Positions 58,001-64,000 of a stretch of 64,000 nt of DNA are shown piece after piece. The stretch spans positions 682,001 through 746,000 of the forward strand of contig NZ_AP022588.1 of assembly GCF_010731735.1 (NCBI RefSeq), read 5' to 3'. Under the pieces are notes generated by a model. It saw only the letters and a program-made list of their open reading frames with translations. It made no database searches and was not told the DNA's origin. This DNA is from Mycolicibacterium sediminis (GTDB lineage: Bacteria; Actinomycetota; Actinomycetes; Mycobacteriales; Mycobacteriaceae). The number at the start of each line of letters is the position of its first letter. Within the stretch, counting starts at the first letter, position 1. The position numbers were made by a program, and so were the translations under genes.

Positions 58001-59241
58001 GCGCCTGCCTTCCTGTTCGACTTCTCGATGGCCCGCTCGTACACGGCGACGGTCTGGGCGGCCACGGATTCCCAACTGAACACGTCGAGTGCCCGGCGTC
58101 GGCCGGCCGCGCCGAGGCGGTGCAGCTCGAGCGGGGAGTCCAGCAGATCGCCCAGCGTCGCGGTGAGGTCGTCGACGTCACCCGGATTGACCAGTCGCGC
58201 GCACTCGCCGTCGGATCCGACGACCTCGGGCAGCGCGCCCGCCCGGCTCGCCACGATGGGCGTGCCGCTGGCCATGGCTTCGACCGCGGGCAGCGAGAAC
58301 CCCTCGTACAGCGAGGGGATGCAGGCCACCTCGGCCGACGACAGCAGCTTGGCGAGGTCCTCGTCGGACACACCGCTGGAGATGTGCACGATGTCGGAGA
58401 TGCCGAGTTCGGCGATCAGCTTCTCGGTGGGGCCATTGGGCTCGAGCTTGGCGACGAGTTGGACCTCGACGTCGCGCTCGACGCGCAGTCGTGCCACCGC
58501 GTGCAGCAGGTGGCTGACGCCCTTCAGCGGGACGTCGGCGCTGGCGATCGCGATGATGCGGTTGCGCACGCGATTCGGTGCGGGCGTGAACAATTCGGTG
58601 TCGACGCCCAGCGGCACGACCTGCAGCTGACTCGGCGAGACGCCGAAGTCCTCGGCGATGTCGGCGGCGGACGTGGACGACACGGTGAGCAGCTCGGGGA
58701 TCTGGCGTGCGACAGTCTTCTGCATCTCGGCGAAGCCATACCACCTGCGCACCAACGGCTTCCGCCACCACGCGGCGGCGGCGACGTCGAGCACGCGGTC
58801 CCGGGTGATCGGGTGGTGCACGGTGGCCACCACCGGCAGCCCGAGAGCGGCGATGTCGAGCAGCGCGGTGCCGAGGCTCTGGTTGTCGTGGACGACGTCG
58901 AAGTCGCCGCGGCGGTCGGCGAGGATGCGCGACATCCGCATGCAGAACGTCCGCGGCTCCGGGAACGCGGCGGTCCACGTGCTCAACAGCTCGAGCAGGT
59001 CGATGCGGTCGCGGATCTCGCTGGGACGCGGCACACGGAACGGATCGGGCTCGCGATACAGGTCGAGGCTGGGCACCTCGGTCAGCCGGACGCGGGGGTC
59101 CAGGCCGTCGGGATAGGGCGGGCCGGAGAACACCTCGACTTCGTGACCGAGTTCTACGAGGCCGCGACTCAGGTGCCGGACGTACACGCCCTGCCCACCA
59201 CAATGCGTCTTGCTCCGGTAGGAGAGCAGGGCGATCCGCAT
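57994..59241 (-). CDS. manT: GT4 glycosyltransferase, MMP mannosyltransferase-like (ManT)
   Basis: The 415-residue GT4 enzyme has an N-terminal Rossmann with RSKTHCGGQGVYVRHLSRGLVELGHEVEVF, a KLEPNGPTEKLIAELGI linker region, and the GT-B donor site IPSLYEGFSLPAVEAMASGTPIVAS near residue 307 (EX7E-type Glu pair). In MMP synthesis ManT adds alpha-1,4-mannose using GDP-mannose. ATG 59241 is followed by met3 and mmpH in one operon whose promoter (TATAGT at 59299-59294) is directly overlapped by the palindrome 59277-59294. Confidence 0.75.
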   Translation of the reverse strand: MRIALLSYRSKTHCGGQGVYVRHLSRGLVELGHEVEVFSGPPYPDGLDPRVRLTEVPSLDLYREPDPFRVPRPSEIRDRIDLLELLSTWTAAFPEPRTFCMRMSRILADRRGDFDVVHDNQSLGTALLDIAALGLPVVATVHHPITRDRVLDVAAAAWWRKPLVRRWYGFAEMQKTVARQIPELLTVSSTSAADIAEDFGVSPSQLQVVPLGVDTELFTPAPNRVRNRIIAIASADVPLKGVSHLLHAVARLRVERDVEVQLVAKLEPNGPTEKLIAELGISDIVHISSGVSDEDLAKLLSSAEVACIPSLYEGFSLPAVEAMASGTPIVASRAGALPEVVGSDGECARLVNPGDVDDLTATLGDLLDSPLELHRLGAAGRRRALDVFSWESVAAQTVAVYERAIEKSNRKAGAC

Positions 59242-59276
59242 GGTCAGTTCACCGCGACCAGAGTCGACGGAAGGGC

Positions 59277-59294
59277 TCTGGACATGTGTCCAGA
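59277..59294. promoter_or_regulatory. TetR-type operator on the manT operon promoter (site 2 of 3)
   Basis: TCTGGACA-TG-TGTCCAGA has perfect 8-bp arms. On the minus strand it starts right at the end of the TATAGT -10 element (59299-59294), so it covers the transcription start of the manT-met3-mmpH operon, a classic repression site. Its core equals those at 54339 and 62359. Confidence 0.7.
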
Positions 59295-59328
59295 CTATAG
59301 TTTGACGAGCTAGCCGCCGCAACGCGGC

Positions 59329-59784
59329 CTACTGCGGCGGGAAGCCGCCGGTGGCCACCGGGCCCCAGCGCTCCGGCGTCACCCGGATCAGGCACTTGCC
59401 CTGCTCGACCATCGCCCGACGGTACTCGTCCCAGTCGGAGTGTTCACCGGCGATGACCCGGAAGTACTCGACGAGGGGTTCGACGGCGTCGGGCAGATCG
59501 AGGACCTCCGCCGTGCCGTCGACCTGGACGTACGCGCCGTTGAAGTCGTCGGACAGCACCATCACGCTGGCCCGCGCGTCGCGGCGCAGGTTCGCCACCT
59601 TGGCTCGCTGCGGGTAGGTGGCCACGACGATGCGGCCCTCGCCGTCGACGCCACCGGTCACTGGCGACGCCTGCAGCGTCGCATCGGAGCGGTACGTCGT
59701 CAGCACCATGTGGTGGCGCGGTCGGACGAAGTCGAGCATCTCGCTGCGGGCGACGGTGTCCGCCGTCGCGTACTTGCGGGCCAT
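59329..59784 (-). CDS. PPOX-class (split beta-barrel) F420/flavin oxidoreductase
   Basis: The 151-residue protein has the split-barrel flavin/F420-binding fold of the PPOX class: VLTTYRSDATLQASPVTGGVDGEGRIVVATYPQRAKVANLRRDARASVMVLSD near residue 27. In mycobacteria small members of this family (Rv1155, Rv0121c types) bind F420 and reduce unsaturated compounds. Here substrate is unknown. It lies 87 bp upstream of manT on the same strand with the operator in between, so it is probably a separate unit. ATG 59784 is used. Confidence 0.83.
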   Translation of the reverse strand: MARKYATADTVARSEMLDFVRPRHHMVLTTYRSDATLQASPVTGGVDGEGRIVVATYPQRAKVANLRRDARASVMVLSDDFNGAYVQVDGTAEVLDLPDAVEPLVEYFRVIAGEHSDWDEYRRAMVEQGKCLIRVTPERWGPVATGGFPPQ

Positions 59785-59809
59785 GGCCCCAACCTATCCG
59801 GCGGACGGC

Positions 59810-60112
59810 TCACGGGCGCTTGAGCGTCCAGGCTGGCACCCAGTGCGTCACGGACCTCCGGTTCGGCCCGTACGCGACGTCGTAGGTGACCCATCCCCAC
59901 CAGTGCCCCTGCTCGCACATCCCCCAGCAGCTCAGCCGGCCCTCGACCACGGCGTGCATCTGCAGTCCGGACGGGTGGTAGCCGCCGGCGCGGTGCGGTT
60001 CGCGGGGGAAGACGGCGGCAAGGTCGACCAGGACGTCCACCGGAGGGTCGATCCGGCGGAAGGCAGGGGGTGCCGGCTGCCCGGTGTGTCCGATGGACTG
60101 CATCTGCCCCAC
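59810..60112 (-). CDS. Small conserved protein, 100 residues
   Basis: The 100-residue soluble protein has an ordered C-terminal half with many Trp and Gly residues (CWGMCEQGHWWGWVTYDVAYGPNRRSVTHWVPAWTLKR), suggesting a compact beta fold, and two Cys residues. No family is recognised. GTG 60112 lies 6 nt after TATGAT (60124-60119, minus strand), a leaderless promoter, which decides the start over ATG 60103. It is 25 bp upstream of the PPOX gene, so the two may be cotranscribed. Confidence 0.7.
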   Translation of the reverse strand: MGQMQSIGHTGQPAPPAFRRIDPPVDVLVDLAAVFPREPHRAGGYHPSGLQMHAVVEGRLSCWGMCEQGHWWGWVTYDVAYGPNRRSVTHWVPAWTLKRP

Positions 60113-60145
60113 CGTTCGATCATATGTTCGAACAGACGTCGACCG

Positions 60146-60328
60146 CTAACGCTTCCCGATACTGCGCACCATCAGCCACACCCACACCAGGATGAACGCC
60201 ACGATGGCCCAGCAGGCGATTCGGAACCAGGGATCGGGCATGGCCTCGAGTGCCACGGGGACCACGGGCAGCGCGATCGCCGCGACCAGGAACGTGATGA
60301 CCGCATAGCGTTTCGTGGCCGGCGTCAT
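60146..60328 (-). CDS. Small two-helix membrane protein, 60 residues
   Basis: The 60-residue protein has two hydrophobic helices (AVITFLVAAIALPVVPVALEA and IACWAIVAFILVWVWLMV) and a basic C terminus, consistent with a small inner-membrane protein. No family is recognised. ATG 60328 has GAGATGA upstream. It lies 33 bp before the small conserved protein gene on the same strand and is divergent from the PaiB-like gene. Confidence 0.65.
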   Translation of the reverse strand: MTPATKRYAVITFLVAAIALPVVPVALEAMPDPWFRIACWAIVAFILVWVWLMVRSIGKR

Positions 60329-60371
60329 CTCTCGAGGCTAGGTCCGGCGCGGCTAGGCTGAACGCACCAAA

Positions 60372-61007
60372 ATGTACGTACCGCCGAAGTTCGCCATGAC
60401 GCCCGACGAGACCGCCGCCGCGCTCGCCGCGGCCCGCTTCGCCCACCTGGTGTCGCATGCGCCCGACGGCCTGCACGTCACGCCGCTCCCCCTGATGTAC
60501 GACCGCGCGACGCACGCGCTGATCGGGCACGTCGCCCGAGCGAACCCGCATGCGCTCGCCGAGGGGGCCGAATCGGTGGCGACGTTCGCCGGCCCCCACG
60601 CCTACGTGTCGCCCGGCTTCTATGCCACCAAGGCCGAGACCGGCAAGGTGGTGCCGACGTGGAACTACGACGTCCTCGCCGTGTACGGCCGGCTGGTGAT
60701 CCACGACGACCCCGACTGGGTGCTCGACCTCGTCACCCGGCTGACCGACCTGCACGAGGACGGCCGCGAGCAGCCCTGGCAGGTGAGCGATGCCCCCGAG
60801 CCGTTCGTCGCGGGCCAGCTCAAGGCCATCGTGGGCGTCTCGCTGCCCGTCGACCGGGTCGAGGGGAAGGCCAAGATGTCGCAGAACCAGCCCGACCGCA
60901 ACCGCGACGGCGTGGTCGCGGGACTGACCGAAACGGGCGACGTCGCCGTTGCCGAACGGGTGCGGGACATTCAGCGCGGCAGCACGAACGCGAACGGCCG
61001 CGGGTAG
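60372..61007 (+). CDS. PaiB-like FMN-binding protein
   Basis: The 211-residue protein is a PaiB/FMN-binding negative regulator family member: MYVPPKFAMTPDETAAAL at the N terminus, LVSHAPDGLHVTPLPLMYD near residue 27, FAGPHAYVSPGFYATK near 73 and VPTWNYDVLAVYG near 96, ending in a QNQPDRNRDGVVAGL segment. These proteins bind FMN or F420 and are often linked to transcriptional repression or heme degradation. TAGGCT (60354-60359) lies 12 nt before ATG 60372. Its 3' end overlaps the divergently oriented C39-like gene by 37 bp. Confidence 0.85.
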   Translation: MYVPPKFAMTPDETAAALAAARFAHLVSHAPDGLHVTPLPLMYDRATHALIGHVARANPHALAEGAESVATFAGPHAYVSPGFYATKAETGKVVPTWNYDVLAVYGRLVIHDDPDWVLDLVTRLTDLHEDGREQPWQVSDAPEPFVAGQLKAIVGVSLPVDRVEGKAKMSQNQPDRNRDGVVAGLTETGDVAVAERVRDIQRGSTNANGRG

Positions 61008-61486
61008 CCGACGCCCGTCAGCCGACCGGCGCGCACGTCGGCCGGCCCGAGGTCGCGCAACCGGCCAGACGACGGCTCGTAGCAGCGCAGGCGTGCGTCG
61101 GCGGCGACGATCAACACCCAGTGCCGCGGGACCACGGTCCCGACGAGCATCGCCACCGGCCTCCCGGCGCCCACCGCCGCCAGCACGTCGGCGAGCGAAT
61201 CCCGCCCACCCCACAGCCCACGGAAGAGCCGCCAGCGGTACCGAACGCCTCCGCCGTGCGCGTCGATCGCCGCGACCATAGCGGCAGGCGTGGTGCCGAG
61301 CGCCCGCGGCCACAGCCGGTTGACCCGGGCGTGCACACGGCGCTGCTCCGCGGCGATCCAGTCGTCGTCCGCGCCACCGACCAGCCGCCGATAGGGCGGG
61401 TCCAGCAACACCCCCGCGGCGACGGCGGCGGCGGGCCCGCAGGACACCCCGTCGCGCTGCCGCAGTCGGGGGCCGAGGTCCATCAC
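60971..61486 (-). CDS. C39/papain-like peptidase-fold protein
   Basis: The 171-residue protein has a Cys-containing opening QRDGVSCGPAAAVAAG near residue 10, as in C39-type and papain-like cysteine proteases, a His in VVPRHWVLIVAAD near 122 and a candidate acidic residue in CYEPSSGRL. No signal peptide or transmembrane segment is seen, so it is probably cytoplasmic. Substrate is unknown. ATG 61486 is used; the convergent PaiB-like gene overlaps its C-terminal 12 codons. Confidence 0.7.
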   Translation of the reverse strand: MMDLGPRLRQRDGVSCGPAAAVAAGVLLDPPYRRLVGGADDDWIAAEQRRVHARVNRLWPRALGTTPAAMVAAIDAHGGGVRYRWRLFRGLWGGRDSLADVLAAVGAGRPVAMLVGTVVPRHWVLIVAADARLRCYEPSSGRLRDLGPADVRAGRLTGVGYPRPFAFVLPR

Positions 61487-61541
61487 CCCACGCTAGGTCG
61501 ATGCATACCGCGTACACCCCGAACTGCCTAGGCTGCACGGA

Positions 61542-62330
61542 ATGCGACGGGTGATGGCAATGCTGGCGGCGCTCGTCGTAGGGGGCTCGATCGGGGCGGC
61601 AGCCGCCGGCCCACCGGCCGCGGCCGACCCGAACGCACTGTGGACGATCGTGCACGACCAGTGCGTCCCGCATCAGCGCGACCACGCAGACCCCAGCCCC
61701 TGCGCGCTGGTCGCCGATGACGGACCGGGCGGCCACGCCGTCCTCAAGGATCTGGTGGGACGCACGCAGTACCTGCTGATCCCCACCGCCCGCATTGCCG
61801 GAATCGAGAGCCCCGAGCTGCTGGCACCGGGTGCACCGAACTACTTCGCCGACGCGTGGCGGGCGCGCACGTTCGTCGAGCAGCGTGCCGGTGTTCCGCT
61901 GCCCCGCGACTGGGTGAGCCTGGCCATCAACTCCACGTTCGCGAGATCGCAGAACCAACTCCACATCCACGTCGACTGCGTCCGCGCCGACGTACGGGAT
62001 GCGGTGGCACGGCACGTCGACGAACTCGGCCCCGGCTGGTCCCCGTTCCCAGACATGCTGGTCGGTCACCGCTACGAGGCGACGACCGTGGCGGGTGACG
62101 ACCTCTACGGTGCCGATCCGTTCGTGCTGCTCGCCAACGGGCTGCCGGGCGCGCGTGACGACATGGGCAGCCGCACGCTGGTGGTGGTCGGGACCCAGCT
62201 GTCCGACGGGCGACCCGGCTTCGTCGTGCTGGCCGACAGGGCCGACCCCGTGGCCGGTGATCTCGCCGAGGGCGAGGAGCTGCAGGACCACGAGACCTGC
62301 CCGCCCCCGGCCGGGCAGTGGCGAAAATGA
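61542..62330 (+). CDS. cdh: CDP-diacylglycerol pyrophosphatase (Cdh-like)
   Basis: The 262-residue protein has a signal peptide of about 28 residues (MLAALVVGGSIGAAAAGPPAAA) and the HIT-like catalytic motif NQLHIHVDCV near residue 139, typical of membrane-associated CDP-diacylglycerol pyrophosphatases that hydrolyse CDP-DAG to phosphatidate and CMP. Further family features are WTIVHDQCVPHQ near 36 and QYLLIPTARIAGIESPELL. ATG 61542 lies 7 nt after TAGGCT (61529-61534), a leaderless promoter. It lies upstream of fadE but is separated from it by the palindrome. Confidence 0.83.
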   Translation: MRRVMAMLAALVVGGSIGAAAAGPPAAADPNALWTIVHDQCVPHQRDHADPSPCALVADDGPGGHAVLKDLVGRTQYLLIPTARIAGIESPELLAPGAPNYFADAWRARTFVEQRAGVPLPRDWVSLAINSTFARSQNQLHIHVDCVRADVRDAVARHVDELGPGWSPFPDMLVGHRYEATTVAGDDLYGADPFVLLANGLPGARDDMGSRTLVVVGTQLSDGRPGFVVLADRADPVAGDLAEGEELQDHETCPPPAGQWRK

Positions 62331-62354
62331 TTCCCGACACGCCAACCGGGGTAC

Positions 62355-62374
62355 GAGTGAACACATGTCCACTC
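62355..62374. promoter_or_regulatory. TetR-type operator before fadE (site 3 of 3)
   Basis: A 20-bp imperfect palindrome (GAGTG...CACTC, with core AACACATGTCC at 62360-62370) shares the GGACAyGTGTC core of sites 1 and 2. It ends 16 bp before the fadE start, where repression is expected. Confidence 0.6.
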
Positions 62375-62390
62375 AAACCCAGGGTCGACC

Positions 62391-63776
62391 ATGAGCTTCG
62401 ACCTCACCCCCACGATCGCGCAGCACGACCTCGCCCGGCGCGCCCACGAGTTCGCCGAGCAGGTCGTCCGGCCGGTGGCCGCCGAGTACGACGCGCGCCA
62501 GGAGTTCCCCTGGCCGGTGCTGGAGGAGGCCGCCCGACGGGGCTTCTACAGTCCGCTCTTCTACCGCGACCTGATCGGCGACCCGACGGGCCTGTCGCTG
62601 CCCATGTTCATGGAGGAATTGTTCTGGGGATGTGCGGGCATCGGCCTCGCCGTCGTCATGCCCGCGCTGGCGCTGTCGGCCATCGGGCAGGCCGCCTCCC
62701 CCGAACAGATGCTGGAGTGGGCGCCGGAGTGCTTCGGCAGCCCCGGCGACCTCAAGCTCGCGGCGCTGGCGATCTCCGAACCCGAGGGCGGCAGCGACGT
62801 GCGCAACCTGCGCACCACCGCCCGCCGCGACGGTGACGACTGGATCATCGACGGCCACAAGATGTGGATCGGCAACGGCGGCATCGCCAACGTGCACGTC
62901 GTCAACGCCAACGTCGACCCCGAACTCGGCCACAAGGGCCAGGCGCTGTTCATCGTCCCCGGCGGCACGCCCGGCCTGGAGATGGTGCGCAAGCTCGACA
63001 AGCTGGGGTGCCGCGCGTCGCACACCGCGGAACTCACGTTCGACAACGTCCGGGTGCCCGGCGCGAACCTGCTCGGCGGTCACGAGAAGCTCGAGCACAA
63101 GCTGGCCAAGGCCCGCGAGGCCGTCGAGGGCGGCAAGCACTCCGGGTCCGCGACGCTCGGCGCGCTCGAGCAGACCCGGCCGATGGTCGCCGCGCAGGCG
63201 CTCGGGATCAGCCGGGCCGCACTCGAGTACGCGACGAGCTACGCGAACGACCGCGAGGCGTTCGGCGCTCCCATCATCGACAACCAGGGCATCGCCTTCC
63301 CGCTCGCCGACCTGGCCACCCAGCTCGACGCCGCCCGTCTGCTGACGTGGCGGGCGTCGTGGATGGCGGCGACCGGCGTGCCGTTCGAACGCGGCGAGGG
63401 CTCGATGGCCAAGCTCGCAGCCACCGAGTTGGCGGTCAAGACCACCGAGCGGGCCATCCAGACCATGGGCGGCTACGGCTACATCACCGACCATCCGGTG
63501 GAGAAGTGGTACCGCGACGCCAAGCTCTACACGATCTTCGAGGGCACCAGCGAGATCCAGCGGATGGTCATCTCCAACGCGCTGGGCGCGGCCGACGGCA
63601 GGCCCCCGATGCACGTCGACCTGGATCCCACCGGCGGTCCGCTGAACGCCTGGTTCGGACGCGGCACGCCGGCCCGGACCAGGGTCGCGAACAGGGCGCT
63701 CGAGGCGCGGCACCGCGTCCCCGGGCCCGTCATGGACGTGGCGATGAAGGTGTTGCGACCCCCGCGTAAGAAATGA
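62391..63776 (+). CDS. fadE1: Acyl-CoA dehydrogenase (FadE1-like)
   Basis: The 461-residue acyl-CoA dehydrogenase oxidises an acyl-CoA to the 2-enoyl-CoA with FAD. Motifs include LAALAISEPEGGSDVRNLRTTARR near residue 123, the FAD-binding GNGGIANVHVVNANV near 161, QTMGGYGYITDHPVEKWYRDAKLYTIFEGTSEIQR near 358 with the catalytic Glu in IFEGT, and the AxA pattern of the fold. It resembles Rv0131c (FadE1), which is near the CYP138 block in M. tuberculosis. ATG 62391 has GGTCGACC upstream without a clear ribosome-binding site. A palindrome at 62355-62374 covers its promoter. Confidence 0.88.
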   Translation: MSFDLTPTIAQHDLARRAHEFAEQVVRPVAAEYDARQEFPWPVLEEAARRGFYSPLFYRDLIGDPTGLSLPMFMEELFWGCAGIGLAVVMPALALSAIGQAASPEQMLEWAPECFGSPGDLKLAALAISEPEGGSDVRNLRTTARRDGDDWIIDGHKMWIGNGGIANVHVVNANVDPELGHKGQALFIVPGGTPGLEMVRKLDKLGCRASHTAELTFDNVRVPGANLLGGHEKLEHKLAKAREAVEGGKHSGSATLGALEQTRPMVAAQALGISRAALEYATSYANDREAFGAPIIDNQGIAFPLADLATQLDAARLLTWRASWMAATGVPFERGEGSMAKLAATELAVKTTERAIQTMGGYGYITDHPVEKWYRDAKLYTIFEGTSEIQRMVISNALGAADGRPPMHVDLDPTGGPLNAWFGRGTPARTRVANRALEARHRVPGPVMDVAMKVLRPPRKK

Positions 63777-63827
63777 CGGACGATGTTCGCGGTACCCCTG
63801 GTATCGCCTCGGCTGTTCTGGCAACAT

Positions 63828-63839
63828 TACCGGTCGGTA
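63828..63839. promoter_or_regulatory. TACCG-GT-CGGTA palindrome before the last gene
   Basis: A perfect 12-bp palindrome with 5-bp arms lies 35 bp before the last gene start, of the size used by TetR or MarR regulators. Its regulator is unknown and probably outside the window. Confidence 0.4.
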
Positions 63840-63873
63840 GGGTTCCCTCGTCCGTTCTAATCGACAGGTGGAA

Positions 63874-64000
63874 ATGACAGTGGAGTCGTTGCAGTCGAGC
63901 GTCACGTTCGTGGCCGCTCAAGGTACCGAGGGCGGCGGCGCCGCCCTCAACGAGATCATCGGCCTGTCCGTGGGCGGGCTCGTCATCGGCGTCGCCCTGC
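63874..64000 (+). CDS. Start of a membrane protein (partial)
   Basis: An ORF begins at ATG 63874 with AGGTGG just upstream and runs past the window edge. The visible 42 codons give a polar N terminus (TVESLQSSVTFVAAQGTEGGGAALNE) followed by a hydrophobic segment (IIGLSVGGLVIGVAL), so the product is probably a polytopic membrane protein. No family can be named. Confidence 0.6.
   Translation, partial: MTVESLQSSVTFVAAQGTEGGGAALNEIIGLSVGGLVIGVAL

Noticed and set aside
60120..62372. A 750-residue open frame on the minus strand
   Set aside because: It runs across four recognisable genes in a shadow frame and lacks any domain or ribosome-binding site.

Overview
The window is high-GC actinobacterial DNA with GTG/TTG starts, many promoters lying 6-7 nt from a start codon, and gene sets specific to mycobacteria (EspR, EthA/EthR, Rv3852-type Hns, Rv3850, Dps, CYP138-like P450). 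It most resembles a fast-growing Mycolicibacterium of the M. smegmatis type. The strongest pointers are a dinB3-type polymerase beside ethR and what looks like a methylmannose polysaccharide (MMP) cluster, known from rapid growers. No tRNA, rRNA, CRISPR array or insertion sequence was seen.

Layout. (1) 0-20.3 kb follows the M. tuberculosis Rv3840-Rv3856c order: LCP ligase, iron-regulated ferritin BfrB (tandem IdeR-like boxes), GlpQ1 with a DUF4328 and a rhodanese gene, SodA, Rv3847, EspR, Rv3850, a copper-linked ycnI-copC-copD operon, Hns (Rv3852), RraA, divergent ethA/ethR with a palindromic operator, a Y-family polymerase and a PHP protein. Inserted between espR and Rv3850 are an ImmA/IrrE protease, a DUF6545-like membrane protein and a low-complexity envelope protein. 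(2) 20.3-36 kb has no counterpart between Rv3856c and gltD in M. tuberculosis. It holds a DinB-like protein, an F420-type oxidoreductase, a broken DUF222/HNH gene, and a ten-gene sugar operon with a divergent DeoR regulator: class II aldolase plus GatZ-like partner, SIS isomerase, BadF-type kinase, EamA transporter, GH4 glycosidase and a complete ABC importer. A small peptide gene and an orphan gene follow. (3) 36-42 kb is gltB-gltD (glutamate synthase). (4) 42.6-54 kb follows Rv0143c-Rv0135c in order: ClC antiporter, Dps, AlkA-like glycosylase, DUF427, SRPBCC, epimerase/SnoaL pair under a KstR-like box, MsrB-MsrA, CYP138-like P450 and a divergent TetR. M. tuberculosis has ESX-1 next to gltB instead. 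(5) 53.8-59.3 kb is the putative MMP cluster (1-O-methyltransferase, MmpH-like hydrolase, 3-O-methyltransferase, mannosyltransferase) with a TetR regulator and an inserted DUF559 gene. (6) 59.3-64 kb holds small enzymes, a CDP-diacylglycerol pyrophosphatase, a FadE acyl-CoA dehydrogenase and the start of a membrane protein.

The most interesting signal is a shared palindrome of the type GGACAyGTGTCC. It sits at the TetR start codon, on the transcription start of the MMP operon and in front of fadE, which suggests one repressor couples acyl-CoA catabolism to synthesis of an acyl-binding polysaccharide. Other notable items are the incomplete aminosugar/galactoside operon, the ImmA protease beside EspR, seven EspR-like half-sites upstream of espR, two genes interrupted by in-frame stops, and a perfect 22-bp hairpin between rraA and ethA. 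All family calls come from reading motifs; no database search was run.
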